A stretch of 64,000 bases of DNA, from assembly GCA_963790245.1 (NCBI GenBank), contig CAWBNP010000002.1, positions 1,240,001-1,304,000 on the forward strand. Reading direction: 5' to 3'. Below are positions 1 to 8,277 of this stretch, one piece after another. The stretch comes from JACCVG01 sp963790245. Its GTDB lineage: Bacteria; Actinomycetota; Thermoleophilia; Solirubrobacterales; Thermoleophilaceae. The number at the start of each line of letters is the position of its first letter. Within the stretch, counting starts at the first letter, position 1. The notes beneath the pieces are model-generated. The model was given only the letters and a program-made list of their open reading frames with translations. It searched no databases and was not told where the DNA came from. Made by a program: the position numbers and the translations under genes.

Positions 1-48
1 GGGGTCGGCCTGCTGCTCGAGCCTTCCCTGATAAACGCCATCACATAG
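1..48 (+). CDS. C-terminal end of an upstream CDS (partial), possibly DUF2182
   Basis: Frame 1 is open from the left edge and ends at a TAG at 46-48, reading GVGLLLEPSLINAIT. The stop overlaps the AGGAGG ribosome-binding site of the DUF1326 gene that follows, which suggests an operon. DUF1326 proteins are often encoded beside DUF2182 integral membrane proteins, and a hydrophobic tail fits that. The 15 visible residues cannot prove it, so the family is inferred from context only. Confidence 0.4.
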   Translation, partial: GVGLLLEPSLINAIT

Positions 49-57
49 GAGGGCACC

Positions 58-690
58 GTGTCCATCACCGAAACCGCGACCGCTTGGCAGATGAAGGGCA
101 TCGGCTACGAGTTCTGCAACTGCCAGCCGGGATGCACCTGCAACTTCAACGGGTTCCCGACCTCAGCGGACGGTAGCTGCAAGGCCGCCGTCCTAAACCG
201 GGTCACCGAAGGCCACTGCGGCGACGTCGACCTCTCGGGCATCAACGCGCTCGCCCTGCTCGATTGGCCCCAGGCGATCCACGACGGCGGCGGCAAGGCC
301 GTCTTCGTCGTCCCGCCCGAGGTCACCGACGAGCAGTTGGACGCACTGGCGAAGATCTACACCGGCCAGCTCGGCGGGATGCCCTGGGAGATCCTCGGGA
401 CGACCTACGAGGTGGCCGGAGTCGTGCGCGCACCGATCGAGTTCAACCACGACGGCATGCACAGCAGTTTCTCTGTTCCCGGAGTCGGCGAGGCAAAGGG
501 GACGACCCTGAAGAACCCCGTCACCGGCGAGGACCACCTCGTCTCGATCGTCCTCGACCAGGGGTTCATCTGGGAGCGTGGCGAATGCGGCCAGGGCACC
601 TTCGACGTAGAGGCCGAGGGAATACAGATCGCCTTCGAGGACAGCAACTGGATCCTCTACGACTTCGACTGGAGCAACGCCGGGGGCTGA
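58..690 (+). CDS. DUF1326 domain-containing protein
   Basis: A 210-residue soluble protein without signal peptide or membrane segment. The N-terminus has the cysteine-rich signature of the family: 'CNCQPGCTCNFNG' at about residues 20-32, followed by a fourth conserved region 'GSCKAA'. The spacing suggests metal or cluster binding, although no biochemical role is established for DUF1326. The GTG start at 58 is supported by AGGAGG a few bases upstream. It follows the tail of another reading frame directly and converges on an exporter gene. The family call is secure; the function is unknown. Confidence 0.9.
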   Translation: MSITETATAWQMKGIGYEFCNCQPGCTCNFNGFPTSADGSCKAAVLNRVTEGHCGDVDLSGINALALLDWPQAIHDGGGKAVFVVPPEVTDEQLDALAKIYTGQLGGMPWEILGTTYEVAGVVRAPIEFNHDGMHSSFSVPGVGEAKGTTLKNPVTGEDHLVSIVLDQGFIWERGECGQGTFDVEAEGIQIAFEDSNWILYDFDWSNAGG

Positions 691-708
691 TCTCGACCCG
701 GCTACCGG

Positions 709-2109
709 CTAGGTCATCCCCTCCTGCTTGCCGCCCGGCATGAAACGGGTCGCGATGAACCCGGCTGCCATGAAGCCCGCGGCCACGTAATAGGCCAGCT
801 CCATCGCGTTGGCGAAGCTCTGCGTTCCCTCCGCGCCACCGACGTCGGTCGCCCCGGCGATGATCGTGCCCATTACGGCGACGCCGATCGCCGAGCCGAA
901 GTTCCGGAAGGTCTGATTCACGCCCGAGGCCTGGCCGCGCAACTCCTCGGGCAGCCGGTTGAGCGCATCTGTGTTGAGCGGCGAGAGAATCAGGCCGAAG
1001 GCGGCTCCGGTCATGATCATCCCGATCGTCGTGTTGTTGCCGCCTTGGGATATGACGTCCATCTCCTGGGCCCAGACGATCAGGCCAATCGTGCCGAACA
1101 GGAAGCCGCGTGCCACCGGCCGCTTGGCTCCCCCTTCGTCCATCCAGCCGCCGCCGATCCGGGCAGCGACGAAGTAGCCGATGAACATCGTCAGGATCGA
1201 GAAGCCGGCCTCGGTCGGTGGCTGCTTGGCGACGACCTGGAAGTAGATGCTCCCGAAGAAGAAGACGCCGAGCCAGGGCCCGAAGACCAGGAAGGTCATC
1301 AGGTTGTCCAGCGCGAAGGCGCGGTTGGCGAACAGGCCCTTGACGTCGATCAGGGGGCTCGCTACACGACCCTCTACCCGCAGGAAGGCAACGAGCAGGA
1401 TCAGGCCCGCGACGATCGAGCCGATCGTTGCCGGATCGGTCCAGCCCCATGCCGTCGACTGCTGGATGCCGAGCACGGTCAGACCCATGCCCGCCACCAG
1501 CAGGAACGCCCCCGCCCAGTCGATCTTCGCGGGCCGGGCCTCGTTCGGGAACTTGACGAAGTAGAGCTCGGTCAGGGCGAGCACGGCAACCGGAACGTTG
1601 ATCCAGAAGATCGCCCGCCAGGTCCAGAACTCGGTCAGGTAGGAGCCGGCGATCGGTCCCAGTGCCGTGAACAGGCCGGCGACGATGAAGAACGTGGCGA
1701 CGCCCTTGCCCCGCTGATCGGTCGGGAACGCATTGAGGACGAGGACCGTGGCCGATGGGATCAACAGCGCTCCACCGAGGCCCTGGAGCACCCGGAAGCC
1801 GATCAGCCAGGCTTCGGCGTAGCCGCCGTCAGGCACGAGGCCGCAGATCAGCGAGCTGGCCGCGAACACCACGATGCCGATCCTCACGATCCGCCGGTGG
1901 CCCATGATGTCGCCGAGCCGCCCGCCGAGGGCGACGAAGGCCGCCGTGGACAGTGCGTATCCAGTCACCAGCCACTGGACACCGGTTTCGGAGAGGCCGA
2001 GATCCCGCTGGATCGTCGTCGCGGAGATGCTGACGATCGTGAAATCGATCATCACCATCGCGATCGCCGGCACCAGCGGCCAGAAGATCCGATAACGCAA
2101 ATTGCCCAT
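709..2109 (-). CDS. MFS transporter, DHA2 (EmrB/QacA-like) drug exporter family
   Basis: A polytopic membrane protein of about 466 residues with roughly 14 hydrophobic segments, the number typical of the DHA2 group of proton-driven drug exporters. The N-terminal 'IDFTIVSISATTIQRDLGLSE' type segment, the 'WLVTGYALSTAAF' helix and the 'GRLGDIMGHRR' loop between helices 2 and 3 are classic DHA2 signatures. The ATG at 2109 is preferred because GGAGG lies about 11 bases before it; an in-frame ATG at 2136 has no ribosome-binding site. The substrate cannot be read from the sequence. The gene converges on the DUF1326 gene. Confidence 0.9.
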   Translation of the reverse strand: MGNLRYRIFWPLVPAIAMVMIDFTIVSISATTIQRDLGLSETGVQWLVTGYALSTAAFVALGGRLGDIMGHRRIVRIGIVVFAASSLICGLVPDGGYAEAWLIGFRVLQGLGGALLIPSATVLVLNAFPTDQRGKGVATFFIVAGLFTALGPIAGSYLTEFWTWRAIFWINVPVAVLALTELYFVKFPNEARPAKIDWAGAFLLVAGMGLTVLGIQQSTAWGWTDPATIGSIVAGLILLVAFLRVEGRVASPLIDVKGLFANRAFALDNLMTFLVFGPWLGVFFFGSIYFQVVAKQPPTEAGFSILTMFIGYFVAARIGGGWMDEGGAKRPVARGFLFGTIGLIVWAQEMDVISQGGNNTTIGMIMTGAAFGLILSPLNTDALNRLPEELRGQASGVNQTFRNFGSAIGVAVMGTIIAGATDVGGAEGTQSFANAMELAYYVAAGFMAAGFIATRFMPGGKQEGMT

Positions 2110-2212
2110 CACAAGACCGCCCTCCATGGTCGACATCGCTCGAAGGGGCAGCCTAACTCGCGGCCTGGCCGCGGTGTGGAAAGCGACACCCCAGGGGGGC
2201 TATCGTCGCTGG

Positions 2213-2224
2213 CCACCCGGGTGG
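2213..2224. promoter_or_regulatory. 12-bp perfect palindrome in a divergent intergenic region
   Basis: CCACCCGGGTGG lies between the divergent exporter gene and the small secreted-protein gene, 44 bases before the latter's start. Position and symmetry suit an operator, but a GC-rich 12-mer palindrome can arise by chance and no regulator is encoded next to it. Confidence 0.25.
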
Positions 2225-2267
2225 AAGCTGCCCTTGGAAGTCAAGACTTGCCCACCAAGGAGCTCAC

Positions 2268-2585
2268 ATGTTCAAGACGAGCAAGACGCGCAGCAGCACC
2301 GCAGCGGTCATCGCAGCGCTCACCATCTGCACATTCGCCCTGCCGACGATCGCCGACGCACGGCCGATCAAGCCACAGGACCGGGCCAAGGCCGAGGCGC
2401 TGAAGAAGGCCAAGTCGGATTGCGACTACTACAAGGACATGGCCGACAAGCATCACGCCAAGAAGAACAGCGCCGACGCAGCCGGCAATGCCGCCCAGGC
2501 GCGCCGCGAACTGGAGTCGGAGAACTACATCATCGGCGTGGCGAAGGATGCCGGCTGCAAGTGGGCCGGAGGGAGCCTGTACTAG
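2268..2585 (+). CDS. Small secreted protein of unknown function
   Basis: A 105-residue protein. Residues 1-31 form a Sec signal peptide (lysine/arginine-rich start, hydrophobic core 'AAVIAALTICTFALP', likely cleavage after 'ADA'). The mature part is charged and probably alpha-helical, rich in Lys, Asp and Ala, with two cysteines (in 'SDCDYY' and 'AGCKW') that could pair once exported. The ATG has AAGGAG at good spacing. A strong hairpin lies just after the stop, so it is probably a single-gene unit. No family was recognised. Confidence 0.75.
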   Translation: MFKTSKTRSSTAAVIAALTICTFALPTIADARPIKPQDRAKAEALKKAKSDCDYYKDMADKHHAKKNSADAAGNAAQARRELESENYIIGVAKDAGCKWAGGSLY

Positions 2586-2595
2586 GGTCGGGGAG

Positions 2596-2624
2596 GACGG
2601 TCAGCAACACCAATGCTGACCGTC
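2596..2624 (+). terminator. Hairpin terminator after the small secreted protein
   Basis: Perfect 10-bp stem GACGGTCAGC / GCTGACCGTC with a 9-base loop, starting 10 bases after the stop codon at 2585. There is no T-run, as is common in high-GC actinobacteria. Confidence 0.6.
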
Positions 2625-2656
2625 TACGTCTCCGCTTGGGTCCACGCTCTTCGGAC

Positions 2657-2860
2657 TCATGAGCCCGAGACGCCCGCGTCTTCGAGGGCATCGCGGCGCG
2701 TCGAGATAGGAGCGCGCCCGCCACATCTTCCCGCCCCGCACGTCGTCGGCGATTCCGATTTTTCGGTCGACGGGTACGCCGCTGGCCTTGCCTATGCCGA
2801 CCAACCGCATCAGGACGGCGACCCCGTCATCGACTCCATCAAACCTGCGGGTAGGGTCCC
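2657..2860 (-). pseudogene. Remnant of a SnoaL-like (NTF2 fold) protein gene
   Basis: This fills most of a 303-base gap between genes. The minus strand encodes 'ASGVPVDRKIGIADDV' and 'RGGKMWRARSYLD', which resemble the C-terminal part of SnoaL/NTF2-like proteins (consensus style: ...DGKI.R...YLDR.EALEAAGL). After 'YLD' the frame is lost. Removing one base near 2691-2702 restores 'RRDALEDAGVSGS' and a stop at 2657-2659, the usual end of this family. The N-terminal half is absent or unrecognisable. Seen: the peptide pieces and frame shift. Inferred: the family. The left boundary in the protein is approximate. Confidence 0.5.
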
Positions 2861-2888
2861 TCGCCAGCGACATGAATCGAGGCATCGC

Positions 2889-3887
2889 GTGAGGAGAGGG
2901 GAAGGCAACCGGCGCATCGCAGTGGCCTTCCTGATGATCGCCGCGCTCGCGCCGCCGGCCACCGCCCACGCTTCGACGGGGCTTTCAGGGCCCGATGGCG
3001 CCAGCAAACGGAAGGTACTCGTAATCGGCCTCGACGGAGTGCGGTGGGATGTCCTTCAGAAGGTGATCGCCATGGGCGACGCCCGCCATCTCGGCCGCGT
3101 CGGCCGCCGCGGGATCGCGGCGCCGACGTTGCTGCCCTACACCCTCCCCGAAGCGGCCACGATCAGCGAGGTTGGTTGGACCACGATCGCGACGGGAGTC
3201 GGGCCAGGGAAACATGGCGTGAACGGCATCTTCCTCAACAATGACCCGCGCCAGCGGACCAAGAACGGATATTCCGATTTTCTCAGCCGAGCCGAGCGGA
3301 TGCGCCCGAAGCTGAGCACCTTCCTCGCGAGCGACTGGGCAAACATCGGGCTGCCCGAGCACGGAGGCCCGATCTTCGGCGAACCGCTCGACGCGCGCTA
3401 CGCCCTCTCGACCGAAGACACGATCGAGGCCTACGACCGCGGCGACGAGCAGGTCGCACGCGTAGCCGGCCGCTACCTGCGCCAAGGCAATCCGGACGTC
3501 GGCTTCGTGTATTTCGGGCTCGTGGACGAGGTCGCCCATGTGCTCGGCTCGGCCACGCCGGCCTATCCGGAAGCGATCGCAACAACTGACAGACGCGTCG
3601 GGCGGCTACTCACGGCGATCCGCTCGCGACCACGGCACGAGCGCTGGACCGTCATCGTCACGACCGATCACGGTCAGCGCCCGCTGACCTACGGCTCGCT
3701 GCTGAGCCACGGATTCGACAGCGACCTCGAGCGAACTGCGTTCGTGATCGCTGACGGTCCCGGCATCGGGCGCGGCTCGCGCACGACGCCCCCAGGGGTA
3801 GTCGACATCGCGCCCACGGTGCTGCACCGGCTCGGCGTCCGAATCGACCCGGCCTGGCGACTCGATGGACGCCCGTTCGGGCGGTAG
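2889..3887 (+). CDS. Secreted type I phosphodiesterase / nucleotide pyrophosphatase-family protein
   Basis: The GTG at 2889 gives a 332-residue protein with a signal peptide ending near 'PPATAHA'; the frame is open further upstream but that stretch has no protein-like character. The core begins 'VLVIGLDGVRWDVL', where the Asp is a metal ligand. 'GWTTIATGVGPGKHGV' carries the nucleophile Thr, and 'TTDHG' near residue 255 supplies further metal ligands. These are the hallmarks of the alkaline-phosphatase superfamily phosphodiesterases (PF01663). It probably acts outside the membrane on phosphodiester or phosphonate substrates; specificity is not readable. Weak GAGG lies before the chosen start. 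Confidence 0.85.
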   Translation: MRRGEGNRRIAVAFLMIAALAPPATAHASTGLSGPDGASKRKVLVIGLDGVRWDVLQKVIAMGDARHLGRVGRRGIAAPTLLPYTLPEAATISEVGWTTIATGVGPGKHGVNGIFLNNDPRQRTKNGYSDFLSRAERMRPKLSTFLASDWANIGLPEHGGPIFGEPLDARYALSTEDTIEAYDRGDEQVARVAGRYLRQGNPDVGFVYFGLVDEVAHVLGSATPAYPEAIATTDRRVGRLLTAIRSRPRHERWTVIVTTDHGQRPLTYGSLLSHGFDSDLERTAFVIADGPGIGRGSRTTPPGVVDIAPTVLHRLGVRIDPAWRLDGRPFGR

Positions 3888-4035
3888 TCCTCGACACGAC
3901 CGGAGGCTGCTCGACATCGTGCCGTTCGGCCGCCGGGGAGTGGCAGGACGCACCCGCGGCGTACCGCAGGATGCACCGGCTCATGAACGCGCAGGCACGA
4001 CAAGTACACGGCAGAAGAGCTCGCCGGGGAAGGGT

Positions 4036-4161
4036 CTAGGAAGCCCTGGGCTCGTACTGCAGAGCCACCGCCCCTGAGCTGAATTCCAGCCGGCCTACGA
4101 GCATCGCTTCCATCTGCCCCGGCGGCAATGTGATGTTGATCGAGTACCGAAGTGGTCGCAT
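4036..4161 (-). pseudogene. Internally deleted remnant of a dihydrofolate reductase/RibD-C family gene
   Basis: A 41-codon frame starts at an ATG that overlaps the stop of the DUF2269 gene (TGATG). Its start, 'MRPLRYSINITL', matches the N-terminus of bacterial DHFR-like RibD-C proteins (typically M-R-x-L-R-Y-S-I-N-V-T-L-D-G). Its end, 'FSSGAVALQYEPR', matches their last beta-strands (typically FGSGVVxLRYEP). About 150 residues that normally lie between them are missing, although the frame is intact and ends in TAG. The best reading is a gene that lost its middle by an in-frame deletion. A functional micropeptide is unlikely but not excluded. Confidence 0.6.
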
Positions 4162-4733
4162 CACGATCTGCGTTCGACCGCTCGGCTCGCCGACAGTCGC
4201 CCGCGCCACAGCAACGCCCCAGCTATCGCCGCGGAGAGGATCAAGACCAGAGCGAAGAGCACCGCTCCGTCCTCACCCGTCGGCTTGATCACCATCGACG
4301 CCACGACGATGTAGAGGACAGCGAGCTCCATTCGGCCGACCATCTTGAGGTTGTCGATGCGCCGGCGCACGCGGGGGTCGGTGGCCCCGTGCTGCTCGAG
4401 GGCGGCCTTCAGCTTCTTGGCCTCCGGCTCGAAGTACCCGATGCCTGTAGCGAACGAGATTCCGAAGCCGACCAGTCCGATGATGATCCACAGCGCCCCG
4501 AAATCCCAGCCGCCCGTGACCGCCGCCGCGATCCCGAAAATCAGGGTGCCCAGCGAAGCGGGTATGAAGAGGCGCGGTGCGAGCCAGTCGGCGTCGTCGT
4601 TGTGGCCGGCTTCGCGCGCGAAGTCACGGGTGAGGTCGGTGCGCAGCTCGAGCGCGAAGTACATCGTCGCGGCACCCACCCACGTGATCGCGGCGACCAC
4701 GTGCAGCAACAGCAAGAACTCGTACAGCGTCAC
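4161..4733 (-). CDS. DUF2269 family integral membrane protein
   Basis: About 190 residues with four or five hydrophobic helices. It starts 'LYEFLLLLHVVAAITWVGAA', where the His in the first helix and the 'WVG' motif are typical of DUF2269 and related small membrane proteins. The GTG at 4733 is favoured because it begins exactly at the first helix; an ATG at 4784 would add a non-hydrophobic leader. An AGGA lies about 9 bases upstream of the GTG. Its stop overlaps the start of the DHFR-like remnant, so the two were probably once cotranscribed. The function of the family is unknown. Confidence 0.85.
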   Translation of the reverse strand: MTLYEFLLLLHVVAAITWVGAATMYFALELRTDLTRDFAREAGHNDDADWLAPRLFIPASLGTLIFGIAAAVTGGWDFGALWIIIGLVGFGISFATGIGYFEPEAKKLKAALEQHGATDPRVRRRIDNLKMVGRMELAVLYIVVASMVIKPTGEDGAVLFALVLILSAAIAGALLWRGRLSASRAVERRS

Positions 4734-4996
4734 CTGGCGGATCCTAACGGGCCACCCGGAAGCCGCCTCCCGCGGGCAGATCATGGGCCTCGACCGGCGG
4801 CTCGAAGGCGCGCGTCGCCTCGCCGGAAATTAACGCCGCTACGACCCTCGTGGGCATATCATCACGCCGTGGTCAGGGTGTTGCCTGTGCGTCAGGGAGG
4901 ACCGGAGTCGCAACCGGCGCGGTTCGCGCGGCCACGTCCGGGCAGGGCATTCGATCTAGCGGTCCTGCCGCCCTATTCGTTACCGAGGAGGATGAC

Positions 4997-5638
4997 ATGA
5001 GAGTACGACTGCGCCGCCCGCGCGCGATCGCGGCCGCAGTGACGGCAATCGGAGCCGTGGCGGTCATTGCCGCCGTCGTTCCGCTCGCCGTTCCGGCCCA
5101 GGATTCGTCTGACGGGCGAACGATCGAGGCGTCGATCACCAACGGGTGGTCGATCCCGATGACCGTTTACGCGAAGGTCGACAACGGGACGGTCACATCC
5201 AGGACCGGGCCGACACCGTACGTCTTGAAGCCAGGCCAGAAGTTCCAGTTCAACACCGCCGGACCCGAAGACGATCCGTGTGAGTTCGACAACGCCGAGA
5301 CGTGTCTGGAGAGCATCCTCTTCCTCGATCTCGGCGACACGTCCGCCAACCCCACGAGCGGGTTCCGGCGGGCCGCCAGGAACATCAAGCCGTTCAACAC
5401 CTCGGGGGTGGAGGCGCCGAACAAGGAGGGTGGTGACGACCAGGTGCGCCTCGGTAACGGGGACTACGAGTTCACGTTCTACGCGTGGAACCCGCGCGGT
5501 GAGATCAACCAGACCTGCGTCGACCAGCGCGAGGGGTTCGACGTCAACGAGCAGGACTCGGGGGTCGCGGTGCTCGACTACGAGGTCGATTGGACGATCA
5601 CGCGGGACCAGTACAACTCCGGGTACGACGGGTGCTAG
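4997..5638 (+). CDS. Secreted protein of unknown function
   Basis: A 213-residue protein with an N-terminal signal peptide (arginine-rich start, hydrophobic segment 'AAAVTAIGAVAVIAAVVPLA', probable cleavage after 'VPAQ'). The mature part is acidic and looks beta-rich, with four cysteines that could form disulfides ('DPCEFDNAETCLES', 'NQTCVDQ' and the C-terminal 'YDGC'). The ATG at 4997 has GAGGAGG just upstream. A strong hairpin follows the stop. No family was recognised. The small-domain, disulfide-bearing, exported pattern suggests an extracellular or cell-wall role, which is inference. Confidence 0.75.
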   Translation: MRVRLRRPRAIAAAVTAIGAVAVIAAVVPLAVPAQDSSDGRTIEASITNGWSIPMTVYAKVDNGTVTSRTGPTPYVLKPGQKFQFNTAGPEDDPCEFDNAETCLESILFLDLGDTSANPTSGFRRAARNIKPFNTSGVEAPNKEGGDDQVRLGNGDYEFTFYAWNPRGEINQTCVDQREGFDVNEQDSGVAVLDYEVDWTITRDQYNSGYDGC

Positions 5639-5659
5639 CGGACAGCTGAGGACTGGTGC

Positions 5660-5689
5660 AGGCGGCCGGGCGGTTGTGCCCGGCCGCCT
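5660..5689 (+). terminator. Strong GC hairpin terminator
   Basis: Perfect 12-bp stem AGGCGGCCGGGC / GCCCGGCCGCCT with a 6-base loop, 21 bases after the stop of the secreted-protein gene. There is no long T-run. About 200 bases beyond it, up to the tRNA, show nothing recognisable. Confidence 0.75.
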
Positions 5690-5893
5690 CTACCGCGTGA
5701 TCGATCCCCGGAAGGTTTCCTCGGCGTTGTCCTCGTTCGCGAAGTCAGCTTCTTGACGACGTCGCCATTCCCCCGTCGACATCGCTGAAGGTCCCGCTCT
5801 CGCAGATCGGAGCGTCCTCGAGCGAATCTCGCCGTGGGGCACAGAGCGGGCAGACAGGCTGTCTGACAGCGAGATTCGGCTGCCCCGACCGTA

Positions 5894-5967
<74 letters not shown>

Positions 5968-6029
5968 AGACGGCCTAGCGTAGCGGGGGTCCGACAGGCA
6001 ACGTGGCGCGGCTTAGAGCGAGCACGCGT

Positions 6030-7400
6030 TCAGTCGCGCGCGCGAACGATCGCCTGCGCGCCGCGCGCGGGGATCATCGTCACGTTGCGGTGCAGAGCGC
6101 GCTCGGGCTCGGGGCGGTCGGCCTCGAGCTCGAGCCGGGCTGTCATCGCCTCGAGGACGACGCGCTGCTCGGCCATCGCGAGCGCCGCCCCGAGACACCG
6201 TCGCGTGCCGCCCCCGAACGGAATCCACTCATACGTCGTCGGCGTTCGACCGAGCCAGCGCTCGGGGCGGAACTCGAACGGCTCCGGATAGAGGTCCTCG
6301 CGGTGGTGGACCAGCAGCACGCTCATGCTGATCGGGGTCCCGGCAGGCACCACGTAGTCGCCGAGCTTCCACGGGACGCTCACCCGGCGGCCGATGATCG
6401 GGATCACAGGTCTCGATCGCATCCCCTCGGTGATCGTCGCCTCGATGTAATCGGCGCCGTCGCCCGAGCGGACTTCGGTACGGAGGCGGTCATAGGCCGC
6501 CGGGTTGCGCAGCAGCCGCTCCCAGGTCCACGCAAGCGAGTTGGCCGTCGTCTCGAAGCCCGCGAGCACGAGCGTCAGCAGCTCGTCGCGCAGCTCCTGG
6601 TCGGAGAGCAGCTCGCCGTCCTCGGTCTCGGCCCTCATCAGCATCGAGAGGATGTCGGCCCGCTCGTCGAGATCATCCGCGCGGCGGCGGGCCTCGATGA
6701 TCGGATACGTCGCGCGATCGAGCAGCCCTACCGCCTGGCGCATCGGGCCAACGGGCTCCGCGCGGCCGACATTCATCAGCTCACCGATCTGAGCCCACCA
6801 CGCGGTCGACGCATTCGCGAGCTGCTTGACCGTCAGCCGCATCCGGTGCTCGGGCGTGCCGCGCCCCGGCCTGCCCTGGACGCCGAAGATCCCGCTCATG
6901 ATCACGTCGAGCGTGATCGCCTGCATCCGGCGGCCGAGCCCGAATGGCTCGTCGACCGGCCAGCCGTCGATCGAGCGGTCGGCTACCTCCCGGATCATCG
7001 CCGCGTAGAGCTCGATCGCCTCGCCGTGGAAGGGCGGCAGCAGGACCTTGCGCTGGCGCATGTGGCGTGGGCCGTTCGCGGTCAGGACGGAGTTCGGGCC
7101 GACGATCGGCCGCAGCGGCGACTCGGCCGTGATCGACGGAGCGAGCTCCGGCTTCGCCGTGAACAGGGAGCGGACGTGGTCGGGGTGGCTGGTGACGACA
7201 GGGTCCCCGGGAATCACTCCTCTGAAGCGGAACACCTCGCCGAGTTCGCGGCGCGCGCGGAAGACGAACTCGATCTGGCGCTGGGAGAACTGGAGCACCG
7301 AACGGCGGCGGCCGAGCCCAACCATCGGAGGAAGGTTGATCGCCTCATCCGCAGCCGCCGGTCCCGCGGCCGATGGCGGCGCGGCCGTTCCCATGTACAT
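6030..7400 (-). CDS. Cytochrome P450
   Basis: A 456-residue haem monooxygenase with no membrane anchor. The I-helix oxygen-activation motif 'AGFETTAN', the K-helix ExxR ('EGMR'), the 'PERW' region and the haem loop 'FGGGTRRCLGA' with the axial Cys are all present and correctly ordered. The sequence is of the type found in fatty-acid or terpene hydroxylases of actinobacteria (CYP102/CYP110-like look), but the substrate cannot be assigned. No ferredoxin or reductase gene is adjacent, so electron partners must be elsewhere. It starts at ATG 7400; a second in-frame ATG lies six bases in. It sits alone between two tRNA genes. Confidence 0.95.
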   Translation of the reverse strand: MYMGTAAPPSAAGPAAADEAINLPPMVGLGRRRSVLQFSQRQIEFVFRARRELGEVFRFRGVIPGDPVVTSHPDHVRSLFTAKPELAPSITAESPLRPIVGPNSVLTANGPRHMRQRKVLLPPFHGEAIELYAAMIREVADRSIDGWPVDEPFGLGRRMQAITLDVIMSGIFGVQGRPGRGTPEHRMRLTVKQLANASTAWWAQIGELMNVGRAEPVGPMRQAVGLLDRATYPIIEARRRADDLDERADILSMLMRAETEDGELLSDQELRDELLTLVLAGFETTANSLAWTWERLLRNPAAYDRLRTEVRSGDGADYIEATITEGMRSRPVIPIIGRRVSVPWKLGDYVVPAGTPISMSVLLVHHREDLYPEPFEFRPERWLGRTPTTYEWIPFGGGTRRCLGAALAMAEQRVVLEAMTARLELEADRPEPERALHRNVTMIPARGAQAIVRARD

Positions 7401-7464
7401 CAGGACCGGGACCGGTCGGGGGGAGCCATAAACCTACGGTAGCGCGCCTTCGCGCGACTGAAAC

Positions 7465-7552
7465 GGAGAGGGCGGGATTCGAACCCGCGAAAGAGCTTGC
7501 GCCCCTTACTCGCTTAGCAGGCGAGTGCCTTCAGCCACTCGGCCACCTCTCC
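7465..7552 (-). tRNA. tRNA-Ser(GCT)
   Basis: An 88-nt class II tRNA on the minus strand. Acceptor GGAGAGG / CCTCTCC pairs, the anticodon loop CTGCTAA gives GCT (reads AGC/AGT), and a long variable arm typical of serine tRNAs precedes T-arm GCGGG-TTCGAAT-CCCGC. No CCA is encoded. Confidence 0.95.
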
Positions 7553-7649
7553 TCGGGTCGGGAATTGTAGGCGCCTCGCGGGCCCCGCGCGCATCCGTGC
7601 CCGGCAGAAGCCGCCCCGCCGTCCACCGATCGGCGACACTTGCGGTTGT

Positions 7650-8267
7650 ATGCGCCGCAACGTGCTCATCAGCATCCTGATCGGAGCAGCGCTCCTGCTG
7701 ATCGCCGCCCAGCTCCTCGTCCCGGAGATCGTCGCGGGTCAGGTCGAGCGGCGGCTGACCGAGAACGGCGGCGAAGCGACCGTGCGGATCAACTCGTTCC
7801 CGATCGTCCGGCTGCTCGCCGAGGACGGGGATCGGATCGAGGTGCGCGGCTCCGGCATCGAGGTCGACCTGCAGGCTGACAACCGGGTCTTCGAGCGGCT
7901 CGAAGGCTTCGACGAGGTCGACGTCGAACTCGACTACGTGACCGCGGGCCCGTTCGAGACGGAGCTGTTCAGCCTCGAGCGAGACGCCGGTGAGACGGAC
8001 TACACGCTCTCGCTGCGCTCGATGGTTTCGGCGAGCGATCTCTCGGACCTCGCCGCGGATCAGTTGCCCGGCCCGCTCGGCGGGATCTTTGGCGCGTTCG
8101 GGAGCAGCGGCTTGCTGCCATCAGGCGAGATCCCGGTCGAGCTGGACGCAACGGTCAGGGCCGCCGGCGACGGGATCGAGATCGTCGACGGCCAGGGAAC
8201 GGTCGCGGGGATCCCCGCCACGCCGGTGGTCGAGGCGATCGCCGGCGCGATCATCTCCCAGCTCTAG
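7650..8267 (+). CDS. DUF2993 (LmeA-family) phospholipid-binding-like protein
   Basis: A 205-residue protein with an N-terminal signal/anchor ('VLISILIGAALLLIAAQLLV') followed by the DUF2993 start 'VAGQVERRLTENGGEATVRI'. The rest has the alternating pattern of the family, whose actinobacterial member LmeA binds phospholipid and acts in mannan/lipomannan maturation. Here the role in envelope glycolipid assembly is inferred from family and from its neighbours, two cell-wall-type deacetylases 10 bases downstream. ATG start; no obvious ribosome-binding site. Confidence 0.8.
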   Translation: MRRNVLISILIGAALLLIAAQLLVPEIVAGQVERRLTENGGEATVRINSFPIVRLLAEDGDRIEVRGSGIEVDLQADNRVFERLEGFDEVDVELDYVTAGPFETELFSLERDAGETDYTLSLRSMVSASDLSDLAADQLPGPLGGIFGAFGSSGLLPSGEIPVELDATVRAAGDGIEIVDGQGTVAGIPATPVVEAIAGAIISQL

Positions 8268-8277
8268 ATAGATCGGT

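Noticed and set aside
1045..2403. Long open frame antisense to the exporter gene
   Set aside because: It is the mirror of a well-supported MFS gene, has low-complexity Arg/Glu/Asp-rich translation and no ribosome-binding site; typical of high-GC DNA.
7205..7222. GGAATCAC matching one arm of the palindromic repeat, inside the P450 gene
   Set aside because: No opposing GTGATTCC arm or core nearby, so it is not a repeat copy; the same applies to 42429-42436.
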